Origin: Azonexaceae bacterium s22
GTDB lineage: Bacteria; Pseudomonadota; Gammaproteobacteria; Burkholderiales; Rhodocyclaceae
Length of the DNA stretch: 64,000 bases
Assembly (NCBI GenBank): GCA_016617495.1
Contig: WYCU01000001.1
Coordinates: forward strand, 1-64,000
Direction: 5' to 3'
The number at the start of each line of letters is the position of its first letter. Within the stretch, counting starts at the first letter, position 1. Below are positions 42,772 through 52,216 of the stretch, piece by piece. Position numbers and translations under genes: made by a program. The notes under the pieces were generated by a model. That model was not told the DNA's origin. It saw only the letters and a list, made by a program, of their open reading frames with translations, and ran no database searches.

Positions 42772-43907
42772 GAGCCCTCCATTTCCTTGCGATTGCGCTC
42801 GTTATTCAGATGGAACGCACCTGCCGTCACCAGCTTTTCGTTACCCTTGAGGCCGGAAAGGACCACGCGTTGCCCCCCGTTTTCCGCACCCAGCTTGACC
42901 TGCACCAGACGGAAAATGCCTTCGCCTTCCACAATGAACACATGGTCTTCGTCGTTTTCACGCACCACGGCACTCGCCGGAACCACGAGACGCTCGACCG
43001 GGCGCGCCTCGATCAGCACCGACGCCAGCATCGCCGGCTTGAGGCGCCCATCCGGATTCTCCAGCTCGGTGCGCACCAACACGGTACGCGTATCCGGATT
43101 CACCGTCTGGCCGACAAAGATCAGCTTGCCGACCAGCTTTTCATTGCCTAGCGCCGGCACTTCGATAGTGACCGACTGCCCAGCCTTGATCAGGCCGATC
43201 TGCTGCTCTGGCACCTGGGCCACCGCCCACAAGCGGGAAAGATCGGCGACGACAAAAAGCGTATCCGCGGGTTGCACCACTTGCCCCTGCGCCAACTTGC
43301 GCTCGACCACGACGCCACCCAGCGTTGCCACCACAGGCGTCACCGAATCGACCGCACCTTCCTTGCCCAGGCGCTCGATTGCGGCTGAACTCACCCCGAG
43401 CAAACGCAGCTGATCCGCCGCAGCCCGTGTTTCGGCCACGGAAATCTGATATTCGCTCTCCCGCCGCTGCATTTCCGCAGCGCCAATGACGTCGGCCTCG
43501 AACAAGGCCTTGGCACGCTCGGCATTACGCCGGTTCAGCTCCAATTGCGCGCGCGCCTTCAGGTAGGCCAGTTGCTGGCTGGAAAGCTCGCTGCTATTCA
43601 GACGGGCCAGCACCTCGCCCTTATGGACATCCTGACCGAGCAAGACGTCGATCTGCGTAACCCGGCCGGTGACCGTTGCACCGATGCGCGCCAGCCGCTG
43701 TTCGTCGAAATCGATCCGACCAGCCACACGAACCGTCTCCGCAATCGGCCGCAGGCTGATTTCCCCCACCTGAAGCTGGGCCAGCAGTTCCGGTCCCGGA
43801 GCCACCACGGCGGGATCCCCCACCGGCGCCTCGACCGTTTTAGCACCGTCCTTTTTACAAGCGACAAGGAGTGTCGCGGTCAACAAGAAAATCAGGGCCT
43901 TTTTCAT
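42768..43907 (-). CDS. RND efflux periplasmic adaptor lipoprotein (CzcB/CusB type)
   Basis: This 379-residue membrane-fusion protein has a lipobox (LLVAC, Cys17), a helical hairpin flanked by the lipoyl-like halves (GRVTQIDVLLGQDVHKGEVL and VVERKLAQGQVVQPADTLFV), then beta-barrel and membrane-proximal domains. It bridges the pump and the outer-membrane protein. It lacks the long histidine-rich amino terminus of some CzcB proteins. The ATG overlaps the stop of the outer-membrane gene. Confidence 0.9.
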   Translation of the reverse strand: MKKALIFLLTATLLVACKKDGAKTVEAPVGDPAVVAPGPELLAQLQVGEISLRPIAETVRVAGRIDFDEQRLARIGATVTGRVTQIDVLLGQDVHKGEVLARLNSSELSSQQLAYLKARAQLELNRRNAERAKALFEADVIGAAEMQRRESEYQISVAETRAAADQLRLLGVSSAAIERLGKEGAVDSVTPVVATLGGVVVERKLAQGQVVQPADTLFVVADLSRLWAVAQVPEQQIGLIKAGQSVTIEVPALGNEKLVGKLIFVGQTVNPDTRTVLVRTELENPDGRLKPAMLASVLIEARPVERLVVPASAVVRENDEDHVFIVEGEGIFRLVQVKLGAENGGQRVVLSGLKGNEKLVTAGAFHLNNERNRKEMEGS

Positions 43908-45145
43908 TCCGTTCTCGCTTCGGGTCGTGCCCGCAATCTTTCAATTTCCACCCAGGCCGTTGCCAGTTCGTAACGCGCCGAAATCAGTTCCGCCCGCGCC
44001 GCGCGAAACACGCGCTGGGCATCGAGCACTTCCAGAAAGCCGCGTTCGCCAAAGCGGTAAGCGGCTTCTGCCACCTTCAATGCCGATTCGGCCTGTCGGA
44101 CAATGCCGGATTCCAGGGCTGTCACCTGCGTCTGGGCAATCTCATAATGCTGGTAAGCCACCTCAAGCGATTGCGCCAAGGCAAAGGTCTGCGCTTCCAG
44201 TTCGTTCCGCGCTCGGGAAAGCTGCGCCGCCGCTTCGCCCACCGGACCGCTGCGACGATCCCAGATCGGTATGCGCACGACCACGCCCACTTGTGACGCA
44301 CGAACATCCGGATCCTCGTTCACCGCCCCCTTGATGGCGAAATTGGGCCAGCGTTGGGCACGCTCGAAATCCAACTGACGCTCCGCACGCACCGTTTCGG
44401 CGCGTGCCCGCGCCAACTCGGGGCTGTTATCGGCCACCTGCTTGCGTAGTGCGTCGATGGCAGGGACCGCCGGCACATCCGCGAGACGGCCCTTGAGGGA
44501 GAACTGGGCCGGCAAGACCTCCCCCACTGCCTGACGCAACAAGGAGCGCGCCTGCTCGACACGAATGCCCGCAGCCTGCGCACTCTTTTGCGCATTCAGC
44601 ATTTCCGCATCCGCCTTGATCAGCTCGAAACGCGGTGCCTCGCCGGACTCCACGCGCAGCTTGATCCGGGAGCGCACGCCTTCCATGGCCAGCATGTCCT
44701 CGCGGGCATTGCGCAGTTCGGCTTCGCGCCGCAGCACCTCGAAATAACGCTGGCGAAGACGCGCCAGCAAATCCGCCTCAAAAGCCCGCGTTGCAGCACT
44801 GGCGGCATCCAGCCCGGCTTCGGCAGCCCCGATGCGTGGCCCCCGCTGCCAGGGCACATCGAGCGGCTGGGTGATCGTCAACGTCCGCGCATCGCCCGGG
44901 TTACCGGAGAGCGAGCGCGCCTTGGTGGTACCGGCCAGGTATTCGACCTCCGGATTGGGAAATGCGCTGGCGGTATCGATGGCGGCGCGTGCGACGGCCG
45001 TCTGATCGCGCGCCGCCAGCACGGCACGGCTGGAGGTCAGCGCCATGGTTTCCAGGGTCGCCAGATCGTAGCCCTCAGGTTGAGCGCTGGCCAGCGATAC
45101 CCCGAAACCCAGAATGGCAAAGAGGATTTTTGTGCGTTGCATCAT
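43904..45145 (-). CDS. Outer-membrane efflux protein (TolC/CzcC family)
   Basis: This 413-residue protein has a signal peptide (residues about 1-20, ending ASAQ) and two outer-membrane efflux repeats rich in long helices (LRQRYFEVLRREAELRNARE and LEVAYQHYEIAQTQVTALES). It is the first gene of the pump operon. I start at MMQRTK (45145); an upstream ATG adds seven residues and spoils the signal peptide. No clear ribosome binding site is seen. Confidence 0.88.
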   Translation of the reverse strand: MMQRTKILFAILGFGVSLASAQPEGYDLATLETMALTSSRAVLAARDQTAVARAAIDTASAFPNPEVEYLAGTTKARSLSGNPGDARTLTITQPLDVPWQRGPRIGAAEAGLDAASAATRAFEADLLARLRQRYFEVLRREAELRNAREDMLAMEGVRSRIKLRVESGEAPRFELIKADAEMLNAQKSAQAAGIRVEQARSLLRQAVGEVLPAQFSLKGRLADVPAVPAIDALRKQVADNSPELARARAETVRAERQLDFERAQRWPNFAIKGAVNEDPDVRASQVGVVVRIPIWDRRSGPVGEAAAQLSRARNELEAQTFALAQSLEVAYQHYEIAQTQVTALESGIVRQAESALKVAEAAYRFGERGFLEVLDAQRVFRAARAELISARYELATAWVEIERLRARPEARTE

Positions 45146-45200
45146 AGGTCGTAGCTTAGCAAACACCGTGCCGCCTTGTCAGCTTTCTATCAGGTTTGTG

Positions 45201-46073
45201 TCAGCGTTGGGCAAGCGCCGCAATACGCTCCTCCAGCGGCGGGTGCGTGGCGAACAGCGCCATGAGCCCATGACCGCCTGCGATACCCGAAGCCGCCATG
45301 TTCTGCGGCAAGGGTTCGGTATGCAGATTGCCCAAGCGACGCAAAGCATTCTGCATCGGCACCGGCGAACCCATCAGGCTGGCGGCACCCGCATCCGCAC
45401 GGAATTCGCGCTGACGCGAGAACCAGGCAACGATGATGCTGGCCAGAACGCCGAATAGCACTTCGCAGATCATGCTGGTCACCATGTAACCGATGCCCGG
45501 CCCGCTACTTTCCTGATCGCGGCGCAAAAAGCCATCGACAACGTAGCCGACGACACGCGCGAGGAAAACGACAAAGGTATTGACCACGCCCTGGATCAAG
45601 GTGAGAGTCACCATGTCGCCGTTGGCGATGTGGGCCACTTCATGGGCCAGCACGGCTTCCGCCTCTTCGCGGGTCATGCTCTGAAGCAAGCCTGTCGACA
45701 CCGCCACCAGCGAACTGTTTTTCGTCGCACCGGTCGCGAAGGCATTCGGCTCGCCTTCGTAGATGGCGACCTCTGGCATGGGCAAACCGGCGCGCTCGGC
45801 CAAGCGGGCCACCGTGTCGACCAGCCAGACTTCCGTGGACGTGCTCGGCGCATCGATGACCCGGGCGCCCGTAGTCCATTTCGCCATCGCTTTCGACATG
45901 AACAGGGAGATGAAGGCACCGCCGAAGCCAATCAGCGCGGCAAACGCCAGGAGCATGCCGAGATTGAGCCCATTGGCCGTCAAGAAGCGATTGACGCCCA
46001 ACAGGTTGGCGGCAAGGCCAAGTACCAGCATCACCGCAAGGTTGGTCGCAAGAAAAAGGAAGACGCGTTTCAT
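45201..46073 (-). CDS. htpX: Membrane zinc metalloprotease HtpX
   Basis: This 290-residue M48 protease ([20 protein letters not shown]) has four membrane segments and the zinc motif HEVAH ([12 protein letters not shown], near residue 140). It degrades misfolded membrane proteins together with FtsH. The 22-codon longer frame lacks conservation and is rejected. It is divergent from the LysR gene across 102 bases. Confidence 0.94.
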   Translation of the reverse strand: MKRVFLFLATNLAVMLVLGLAANLLGVNRFLTANGLNLGMLLAFAALIGFGGAFISLFMSKAMAKWTTGARVIDAPSTSTEVWLVDTVARLAERAGLPMPEVAIYEGEPNAFATGATKNSSLVAVSTGLLQSMTREEAEAVLAHEVAHIANGDMVTLTLIQGVVNTFVVFLARVVGYVVDGFLRRDQESSGPGIGYMVTSMICEVLFGVLASIIVAWFSRQREFRADAGAASLMGSPVPMQNALRRLGNLHTEPLPQNMAASGIAGGHGLMALFATHPPLEERIAALAQR

Positions 46074-46175
46074 GACAATCTCCGTGGTATCGGAAGGGAC
46101 GCTCATCATAGAGCCATACACAATTCCATAAAATCGCATAACATCTGATTGTCCATTCGATTTTTACGAAGAACC

Positions 46176-47075
46176 ATGAGTACGCTCAATTACAAGCACC
46201 TGCACTATTTCTGGGTGGTCGCCCACGAAGGAAGCATGACGCGTGCCGCAGAACGCCTTGGCGTTGCCGTCCAGACGATCAGCGGCCAGCTCTCGCTCCT
46301 CGAGCGCAGCCTGGGCAAGGCCCTGTTCGTCAGCCAGGGCCGCGGGCTGGCGCTCAGCGATGCGGGGCGAGTGGCGCTGGGCTACGCGGACCAGATTTTC
46401 CAGCTCGGCGAAGCGCTGGAAGAGGCAGTGCGCAACGCCGACTCTGGCACGGCCCTGCGCTTGCGGGCCGGGATTTCGGATGGCATCCCCAAGCTGCTCG
46501 CCTACCGCCTGCTCGCCTCCGTACTGAGCATGCCGGAAGATGTTCGCCTCATTTGCAGCGAGGGCGGCTTCGAGCCGCTGCTGGCCGAACTGGCCCTGCA
46601 CCATCTCGATGTGGTGCTGACCGACCGCCCGGCGGCGGTCGGCGGCAACCTGAAAGTCTTCAGCACCCATCTTGGCGAATTCGCCGCTGGGCTGTTCGGT
46701 AGCGCTGCGCTGGTGGCGCAATACGCGCCCGGTTTCCCGGCCAGCCTGAACGGCGCGCCGCTGTTCCTGCCCACCCGGCAAAATGCCTTGCGCGCGCGCA
46801 TCGACCGCTGGCTGGAAAGTATCGGGGTGCGCCCGAGGATTGTCGGCGAATTCCAGGACAGCGCCCTGCTGGGTACGTTCGGTCGTGCCGGACTGGGGTT
46901 TTTCCCGGCCCCGCTCGCCCTGGCCGAACAGGTCGCCGAGCAGCTCAATGCCCAGCCCCTCGGGGAAATGACCGGCGTCAGCGAACAGATCTATGCGATT
47001 TCCAATGAGCGGCGCATCCGCCACCCGGCCATCGAAGTCCTCTGTTCGGCCACGCCTGGCCTCACCGCTTCCTGA
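46176..47075 (+). CDS. LysR-family regulator, NhaR-like
   Basis: This 299-residue regulator from MSTLNYKHLHYFWVVAHEGS has an amino-terminal winged HTH (residues 5-65, MTRAAERLGVAVQTISGQLS) and a periplasmic-binding-type effector domain. The opening NYKHLHYFWVVA is characteristic of NhaR, the sodium-responsive activator of nhaA. No nhaA is nearby, and the closest target candidate is the divergent htpX. Confidence 0.85.
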   Translation: MSTLNYKHLHYFWVVAHEGSMTRAAERLGVAVQTISGQLSLLERSLGKALFVSQGRGLALSDAGRVALGYADQIFQLGEALEEAVRNADSGTALRLRAGISDGIPKLLAYRLLASVLSMPEDVRLICSEGGFEPLLAELALHHLDVVLTDRPAAVGGNLKVFSTHLGEFAAGLFGSAALVAQYAPGFPASLNGAPLFLPTRQNALRARIDRWLESIGVRPRIVGEFQDSALLGTFGRAGLGFFPAPLALAEQVAEQLNAQPLGEMTGVSEQIYAISNERRIRHPAIEVLCSATPGLTAS

Positions 47076-47132
47076 TGCAATGCCTGGGAAGGTATACAAT
47101 TCGCCTCCCCAACGCTTACCCAAGATGCATTC

Positions 47133-48275
47133 ATGTCCCTGTTTAGAAAAATTATTCTGCTGTTTGCACTGCTGCCCCTGACCGGACAGGCCCTCGCCCA
47201 GCAACTGCCGGTGCCCCCAACGCTGGATGCCCGCTCCTGGCTGTTGCTGGAAATGGGCTCCGGCCAGGTGTTGACCGCCGAACGTCCGGACGAACGTCTC
47301 GAACCCGCCTCGCTGACCAAGCTGATGACGGCTTACCTGACCTTCGCCGCACTGCGCCAGAAGACCATCGCCATCAACCAGCCGATTCCGGTCTCGCAAA
47401 AGGCCTGGAAGACCGGCGGCTCGAAGATGTTCATCAAGGTCGATACGCAAGTGCCGGTGGAAGACCTCATTAAGGGAATGATCGTCCAGTCGGGCAACGA
47501 TGCCTGCGTGGCGCTGGCCGAAGCCATTGCCGGCAGCGAAGAGAATTTTGCGCAGATGATGAATCGCGAGGCCAAGCGCCTGGGCATGAACGCCACGCAT
47601 TTCACCAACTCGACCGGGCTGCCCGATCCGCAGCATTACACGACGGCGCGCGATCTGGCGACGCTTGCTTCCGCCCTGATCCGCGACTTCCCCGAGGACT
47701 ACAAGAAGTACTACTCGCTCAAGGAGTTCCGTTACAACAACATCACCCAACCGAACCGCAACCGTCTGCTCTTCATCGATCCCTCGGTGGATGGCGTCAA
47801 GACCGGGCACACCGATGCTGCGGGCTATTGCCTGATTTCCTCGGCCCTGCGCGACCAGCGCCGCCTGCTCGCCGTCGTGCTCGGCACCAAATCGGATGCC
47901 GCGCGCGCCAGCGAATCGCTCAAGTTGCTCAACTGGGGCTTCCAGTCCTATGAAGCGGTGACGCTGTTTGGCGCCGATCAGCCGGTCGCCACGTTGCGCG
48001 TCTGGAAGGGCACGCAAAAGACGGTCAAGGCCGGATTTGGCCGCGCCTTCGTCGTCGCCGTGCCGCGCGGCTATGGCGACAAGCTGCGCAGCGAGTTCGC
48101 CCCGCTCTCCCCGCGCCAGATGGCACCGATCGAAAGGGGCCAGACCCTGGGAACGCTCAAGGTCACCATCGATGGCAAACCTTATGGCGAATATCCGGTA
48201 CCGGCCCTTGAAAATGTCGGATTAGTCGGCATCTTCGGTCGTACCATCGACAGTGTTCTGCTCTGGTTCCAATAA
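47133..48275 (+). CDS. dacC: D-alanyl-D-alanine carboxypeptidase (PBP5/6 type)
   Basis: This 380-residue periplasmic enzyme trims the terminal D-Ala of peptidoglycan pentapeptides. It has a signal peptide ending ALAQ (about residue 23), active-site SLTK at 60-63, SGN at 120-122 and KTG near 225. The C-terminal domain ends in a probable amphipathic membrane anchor (GIFGRTIDSVLLWFQ). TATACAAT lies about 35 bases before the start. It is followed by dat with a 6-base gap. Confidence 0.95.
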   Translation: MSLFRKIILLFALLPLTGQALAQQLPVPPTLDARSWLLLEMGSGQVLTAERPDERLEPASLTKLMTAYLTFAALRQKTIAINQPIPVSQKAWKTGGSKMFIKVDTQVPVEDLIKGMIVQSGNDACVALAEAIAGSEENFAQMMNREAKRLGMNATHFTNSTGLPDPQHYTTARDLATLASALIRDFPEDYKKYYSLKEFRYNNITQPNRNRLLFIDPSVDGVKTGHTDAAGYCLISSALRDQRRLLAVVLGTKSDAARASESLKLLNWGFQSYEAVTLFGADQPVATLRVWKGTQKTVKAGFGRAFVVAVPRGYGDKLRSEFAPLSPRQMAPIERGQTLGTLKVTIDGKPYGEYPVPALENVGLVGIFGRTIDSVLLWFQ

Positions 48276-48281
48276 ACGCCC

Positions 48282-49169
48282 ATGACCCCGTACGTCGCCG
48301 ACCCCGTCTATTTCAACGGCCGCTTCCTGCCACTGGCGGAAGCACGCGTTTCGCCGCTCGACCGTGGCTTTTTGTACGGGGACGGCGTCTACGAACTGGT
48401 GCCTGTGTATTCGCGGCGCCCCTTCCGGCTGGCCGAGCACCTGACCCGGCTGCAGGCCACGCTGGATGGCATCCACCTGCGCAATCCGCTGGACATCGCG
48501 GGATGGACGGCGGTGGTCGAACGCCTGATTGCCGAAGCACCGTGGGACGACCAATCCATCTACCTGCAAGTCACCCGCGGCGCCGACGACAAGCGCGACC
48601 ACGCCTTCCCGCCGGCCAGTGTGGCCCCCACAGCCTTTGCCTTTTCCTCGCCGCTCGTCACCACACCGGCGGCGGTCCGGGCAAGCGGGGTGGCCGCCAT
48701 CACCGTGCCGGATGAGCGCTGGGCCAACTGTAATCTCAAGGTGGTTTCCCTCCTCGCCAATATCCTGGCCCGCCAGCAGGCGGTCGAAGCCGGATGCGCC
48801 GAGGCCCTGCTGATCCGGGACGGTTACCTCAAGGAAGGTGCCGCCTCGAATATTTTCGTGGTCCGCGACGGCATTTTGCTGGCGCCGCCGAAAACCCGCT
48901 TCATGCTGCCGGGCATCACCTATGACGTGGTGCTCGAAATTGCCAAGTGTCGCGGTCAACCCCTCGAAATCCGCGAAATTCACGAAAATGAACTTCGCGC
49001 CGCCGATGAGGTCTGGATGACCTCTTCCACCAAGGAAATCCTGGCCATCACCACGCTCGACGGCCAAGCGGTCGGACACGGCGATGCCGCCGGCAAACCC
49101 GGCCCGTACGGCGAGCGGATGTGGCAGTGGTATCAGGATTTCAAAAACACCGTCATGCGCCAAGGTTGA
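48282..49169 (+). CDS. dat: D-amino-acid aminotransferase (class IV, PLP)
   Basis: This 295-residue fold-type IV aminotransferase has DRGFLYGDGVYE near residues 27-38 and the PLP lysine in NCNLKVVSLLANILARQ (about residue 153). It interconverts D-alanine and D-glutamate or related keto acids, supplying peptidoglycan precursors. The neighbouring dacC supports this over branched-chain or ADC-lyase assignments. The next gene starts 2 bases after the stop. Confidence 0.88.
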   Translation: MTPYVADPVYFNGRFLPLAEARVSPLDRGFLYGDGVYELVPVYSRRPFRLAEHLTRLQATLDGIHLRNPLDIAGWTAVVERLIAEAPWDDQSIYLQVTRGADDKRDHAFPPASVAPTAFAFSSPLVTTPAAVRASGVAAITVPDERWANCNLKVVSLLANILARQQAVEAGCAEALLIRDGYLKEGAASNIFVVRDGILLAPPKTRFMLPGITYDVVLEIAKCRGQPLEIREIHENELRAADEVWMTSSTKEILAITTLDGQAVGHGDAAGKPGPYGERMWQWYQDFKNTVMRQG

Positions 49170-49171
49170 TT

Positions 49172-49441
49172 ATGTCCGAACAACCCGAAACCCTGCTCGA
49201 ATTCCCCTGCAACTTCCCGCTCAAGATCATGGGCAAGGCCGACGACTCGCTGGCGCAAGCCGTGCTCGCCGTCGTCACCAAACACGCCCCCGATTTCGAC
49301 GGGGCCACCATGGAAATGCGCGCCAGTTCGGGAGGCAACTACGTGAGCCTGACCTGCACGGTCGTCGCCACCTCCAAGCCGCAACTCGACGCCCTTTATA
49401 TGGAATTGACCTCGCATCCGCTGGTCAAGGTCGTTCTATAA
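49172..49441 (+). CDS. ybeD: DUF493/YbeD-family protein
   Basis: This 89-residue ferredoxin-like protein (MSEQPETLLEFPCNFPLKIM, with CTVVATSKPQLDALYMELTS) is always found beside lipB in proteobacteria, but its function is not established. It resembles an ACT-type regulatory fold. I start at 49172, just after the dat stop; a frame 17 codons longer lies within dat. Its TAA abuts the GTG start of lipB. Confidence 0.9.
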   Translation: MSEQPETLLEFPCNFPLKIMGKADDSLAQAVLAVVTKHAPDFDGATMEMRASSGGNYVSLTCTVVATSKPQLDALYMELTSHPLVKVVL

Positions 49442-50062
49442 GTGAACGTCGTCGTCAAACGTCTGGGACGGGTGGACTACACGCCCACTTTCCAGGCGAT
49501 GCAGGATTTCACGGCAACCCGCACTGCCGAAACGCCCGACGAACTGTGGATCGTCGAGCACCCACCTGTCTACACGCTGGGTCAGGCCGGCAAGCCGGAA
49601 CACATCCTGCGCGATGTCGGCATTCCGCTGGTGCAGATCGACCGCGGCGGCCAGGTCACTTACCACGGCCCCGGCCAGGTGGTGATCTACCTGCTGCTCG
49701 ACCTCGCCCGCCTCAAGATCAAGGTGCGCGAACTGGTCACCGCCATCGAGCAGGCCGTCATCGACCTGCTCGCCGACTACGGCGTCACCGCCGAGCGGCG
49801 CGACGGCGCGCCCGGCGTCTACGTTGGCGACGCCAAAATCGCCGCCCTCGGCCTGCGCATCCGCAACGGCTGCTCGTATCATGGCCTCTCGCTCAACGTG
49901 AACATGGATCTCAGCCCCTTTGACGCGATCAACCCCTGCGGTTACGCCGGGCTCAAGGTCATCCAGACCAAAGACCTGAACATCCCGCTCACCGCTCACG
50001 AGGCCGGCGAGCTTCTTTCTCAACACTTGCTACAGCAACTGGAAACCCAACAACATGGCTGA
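49442..50062 (+). CDS. lipB: Octanoyl-[acyl carrier protein]:protein octanoyltransferase
   Basis: This 206-residue enzyme moves octanoate from ACP to lipoyl domains. It starts with GTG immediately after ybeD. Active-site elements: [12 protein letters not shown], the lysine in [12 protein letters not shown] and the cysteine in [11 protein letters not shown]. It overlaps lipA by 8 bases. Confidence 0.95.
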   Translation: MNVVVKRLGRVDYTPTFQAMQDFTATRTAETPDELWIVEHPPVYTLGQAGKPEHILRDVGIPLVQIDRGGQVTYHGPGQVVIYLLLDLARLKIKVRELVTAIEQAVIDLLADYGVTAERRDGAPGVYVGDAKIAALGLRIRNGCSYHGLSLNVNMDLSPFDAINPCGYAGLKVIQTKDLNIPLTAHEAGELLSQHLLQQLETQQHG

Positions 50063-51020
50063 CAACGCAGGCAGCGCGAAGCAAAAAGGCGTCAAGCAAA
50101 AAGGCGAACTCAAGACCGCACGCATTCCCATCAAGATCGTGCCGGTCGACGCGCCGCTCAAAAAACCCGACTGGATTCGCGTCAAAGCCGGCAACAGCGC
50201 CGGGCGCTTTGGCGAAATCAAATCCATGCTGCGCGAGCGCAAACTGCACACCGTCTGCGAAGAAGCCACCTGCCCCAACATCGGCGAATGCTTCGGACGC
50301 GGTACTGCCACCTTCATGATCCTCGGCGACATCTGCACCCGCCGCTGCCCCTTCTGCGACGTCGGCCACGGCCAGCCCCTGCCGCCCAACCCGGACGAAC
50401 CGCGCGAGCTCGCCGAATCCGTCGCCGCGCTCAAGCTGCGCTACGTCGTGATCACCAGCGTCGACCGCGACGACTTGCGCGACGGCGGCGCCCAGCACTT
50501 CGTCGACGTCATCCGTTCCACCCGCGAGCTCTCGCCGACCACCACCATCGAAACCCTGGTGCCGGATTTCCGCGGCCGCATGGAAGTCGCCCTCGACGTG
50601 CTTGGCGCCTCGCTGCCCGACGTGCTCAACCACAACATGGAAACCGTGCCGCGCCTCTACAAACAGGCCCGCCCCGGCGCCGATTACAAGCACTCGCTGG
50701 AATTCCTCAAGCAATTCAAGGCCCGCTACCCGCAGGTCAACACCAAGTCCGGCCTGATGGTCGGCCTGGGCGAAACCGACGAAGAAATCCTCGAAGTCAT
50801 GCGCGACCTGCGCGCCCACGACGTGGACATGCTGACCATCGGCCAATACCTCGCCCCCTCCGGCCACCACTTGCCCGTCACGCGCTACGTACACCCCGAC
50901 ATTTTCAAAATGTACGAAGCGGAAGCCAAAAAAATGGGATTCTCAGGCGCCGCCTGCGCCCCCATGGTGCGTTCGTCGTATTGGGCAGATCAGCAGGCGC
51001 ACACGGCCGGCGTCGCTTGA
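50055..51020 (+). CDS. lipA: Lipoyl synthase (radical SAM)
   Basis: This 321-residue enzyme inserts two sulfurs into the octanoyl chain. It has the auxiliary cluster motif [12 protein letters not shown] and the radical-SAM motif CTRRCPFC, plus the C-terminal RSSYWADQQ (family RSSY serine ligand). The operon dacC-dat-ybeD-lipB-lipA ends in a strong hairpin at 51031. Confidence 0.97.
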   Translation: MADNAGSAKQKGVKQKGELKTARIPIKIVPVDAPLKKPDWIRVKAGNSAGRFGEIKSMLRERKLHTVCEEATCPNIGECFGRGTATFMILGDICTRRCPFCDVGHGQPLPPNPDEPRELAESVAALKLRYVVITSVDRDDLRDGGAQHFVDVIRSTRELSPTTTIETLVPDFRGRMEVALDVLGASLPDVLNHNMETVPRLYKQARPGADYKHSLEFLKQFKARYPQVNTKSGLMVGLGETDEEILEVMRDLRAHDVDMLTIGQYLAPSGHHLPVTRYVHPDIFKMYEAEAKKMGFSGAACAPMVRSSYWADQQAHTAGVA

Positions 51021-51030
51021 CTGTTACCGG

Positions 51031-51058
51031 ATTGGCAAGCGGCAAGCCGCTCGCCAAT
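51031..51058 (+). terminator. Hairpin after lipA
   Basis: ATTGGCAAGCGGC and GCCGCTCGCCAAT pair over 13 bases with one mismatch and a two-base loop. It starts 10 bases after the lipA stop. No T-run follows, so it may be a 3' stabiliser or a Rho-assisted terminator. Confidence 0.6.
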
Positions 51059-51083
51059 CTCTTCACCTCGAAACCCGGCCGAC

Positions 51084-51121
51084 CATTTTGTCCCTGTTAA
51101 GGCAGTCGACCGCGACAATTG
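51084..51121 (-). repeat. Dispersed intergenic repeat, copy C
   Basis: GTCGACCGCGACAA at 51105-51118 is an exact match to copies A and B (in reverse orientation). The tail on the - strand (TGCCTTAACAGGGACAAAAT) aligns with the GCCCTGAAAATGGCAAAAAT of copy A. GGCA/TTGCC bases close a small stem around it. It lies between convergent lipA and the luxI-type gene. Confidence 0.7.
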
Positions 51122-51148
51122 CCCCGCAACGGTACCGCAAAACAGCGT

Positions 51149-51739
51149 TCAGGCCGCGTGTTCCAGCTCACCGAACAGGGCGCGGTGTGTTTGTTCGCCG
51201 ATGTCGATTTCCAGCGCCACGGCGGTTTCCACGCCGATGCGTAGCGCCGGGCCATAGCGGTTGATGGCGATCCCGGTGCGGCGCAGCAAGCGCTCGATGG
51301 CTACCGTCGTGACCGTCACGTAACGGTCAATGCCCATGGCATCGCCGAAGCGTACGATTTCACGCATCGCATCCAGCGCCAGCCCGGCGAATCCAAAGCC
51401 CTGCGGCCCGTCGGTTTCGATGGCGAAGCGGCTCAATTCCCAGACGTTGGCAGCCTCCGGCGGCGGAGCGCCGTGCAGCAATTCCGGGAAGGTATCCTTG
51501 AGCATGTAGGGCCCTTCGGTGGGCAGCATGCGCCAACAGCCGCAGACGCTATTGCCCTCGCCACGGATCACCATGTAATACGGGTCGATTGCGTCATAGC
51601 CGTCGATTTCCATACCGGACAACACGGGCACCTCCCAGCCCATGCGCTCCTTGAACACCCGCGTACGCAGCCGGTGCATTTCCCAAAGATCCTTACTCTG
51701 AAAATCCTTCCGCATGCCCACCTGAATTTGATTTGCCAT
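51149..51739 (-). CDS. LuxI-family acyl-homoserine lactone synthase
   Basis: This 196-residue autoinducer synthase uses S-adenosylmethionine and an acyl donor. The LuxI invariants are all present: R25, F29, W35, D46, D49, R70, E101, S103 and R104, within RTRVFKERMGWEV, GCWRMLPTEGPYML and WELSRF. The start at 51739 follows AAGGGG; a frame 19 codons longer runs through the promoter region. It is divergent from a small HTH gene, with the LuxR gene beyond. Acyl-chain length cannot be predicted. Confidence 0.92.
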   Translation of the reverse strand: MANQIQVGMRKDFQSKDLWEMHRLRTRVFKERMGWEVPVLSGMEIDGYDAIDPYYMVIRGEGNSVCGCWRMLPTEGPYMLKDTFPELLHGAPPPEAANVWELSRFAIETDGPQGFGFAGLALDAMREIVRFGDAMGIDRYVTVTTVAIERLLRRTGIAINRYGPALRIGVETAVALEIDIGEQTHRALFGELEHAA

Positions 51740-51810
51740 TTTTGCGCCCCTTGATAGTCGGTTTAGGTACGTGAGACGCATAAAAATTAGGCGCATGGCG
51801 ACGCCCGGGT

Positions 51811-51830
51811 AACTGTCAACTCGTATAGGT
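51811..51830 (-). promoter_or_regulatory. Candidate lux box between luxI-type and HTH genes
   Basis: On the - strand ACCTATACGAGTTGACAGTT is a 20-base imperfect dyad similar to the lux box pattern ACCTG-N10-CAGGT (ACCTAT...ACAGTT). It contains TTGACA, so bound LuxR could recruit polymerase. It is 72 bases before the luxI start and 65 before the HTH start. Confidence 0.5.
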
Positions 51831-51852
51831 GGCAGCCCCCCCTGAGGCTGCC
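51831..51852. repeat. Inverted repeat adjoining the lux box
   Basis: GGCAGCC (51831-51837) and GGCTGCC (51846-51852), an exact 7-bp dyad with 8 bases between, directly abuts the candidate lux box. It could be an operator for the HTH protein or an RNA hairpin in its leader. Confidence 0.4.
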
Positions 51853-51894
51853 ATCATGTGAGCGCAGCATGGTCAAACCAGAAAGGAGTCAGTC

Positions 51895-52197
51895 TTGAAT
51901 AATTTGGCGAATGCAATGCAATCATCCCGGCCAATCGATGCCTTGTCCGGGTGCGTGGATGCCGGTGCGCTCAAGGCAATGCGCTTGTCGCGCAAGGAAA
52001 CACAAACCCGTTTTTGGGGACGTTTTGGGGTCACGCAGACGCGTGGCAGCCGCTTTGAACTCGGGCAGGATATTCCGCCGCCTGTGGGTATCCTGATCCA
52101 GCTCTACCTGGCCGGCGTGGTTTCGGACGGCGATCTGTGGCGCGCCCAGCAAAGCGGCGGCTCGCAGCAATCCAACGAAGTTGTTCTACAGGGTTAG
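51895..52197 (+). CDS. Small HTH regulator resembling RsaL
   Basis: This 100-residue protein starts with TTG six bases after AAAGGAG. Residues 28-84 (RLSRKETQTRFWGRFGVTQT, RGSRFELGQDIPPP, then a hydrophobic helix and LAGVVSDGDL) match my recollection of RsaL, the repressor of lasI in Pseudomonas (FW.RFG..Q..GSRFE.G..IP.P). It lies between luxI and luxR, divergent from the first and convergent with the second, exactly as rsaL does. Likely role: homeostatic repression of the synthase gene. Confidence 0.75.
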   Translation: MNNLANAMQSSRPIDALSGCVDAGALKAMRLSRKETQTRFWGRFGVTQTRGSRFELGQDIPPPVGILIQLYLAGVVSDGDLWRAQQSGGSQQSNEVVLQG

Positions 52198-52216
52198 TGC
52201 GCGCTGATCCCGGGGA

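Noticed and set aside
41602-43413. 603-codon frame on the + strand
   Set aside because: Antisense to the RND pump and adaptor genes; His/Gln/Arg-rich translation typical of an antisense shadow in GC-rich DNA.
46164-48017. Very long reading frame (617 codons) on the - strand
   Set aside because: It lies antisense to the NhaR-like regulator and dacC, both with clear families and catalytic motifs; its translation is low-complexity and matches no family. It is a codon-bias shadow.
48948-48960. TGTCGCGGTCAAC resembling the repeat core
   Set aside because: Inside the conserved coding region of dat, without the tail or a hairpin; likely chance.
51814-51819. TTGACA in the lux box read as a constitutive luxI promoter
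   Set aside because: No acceptable -10 occurs 16-18 bases downstream; kept only as part of the candidate lux box.
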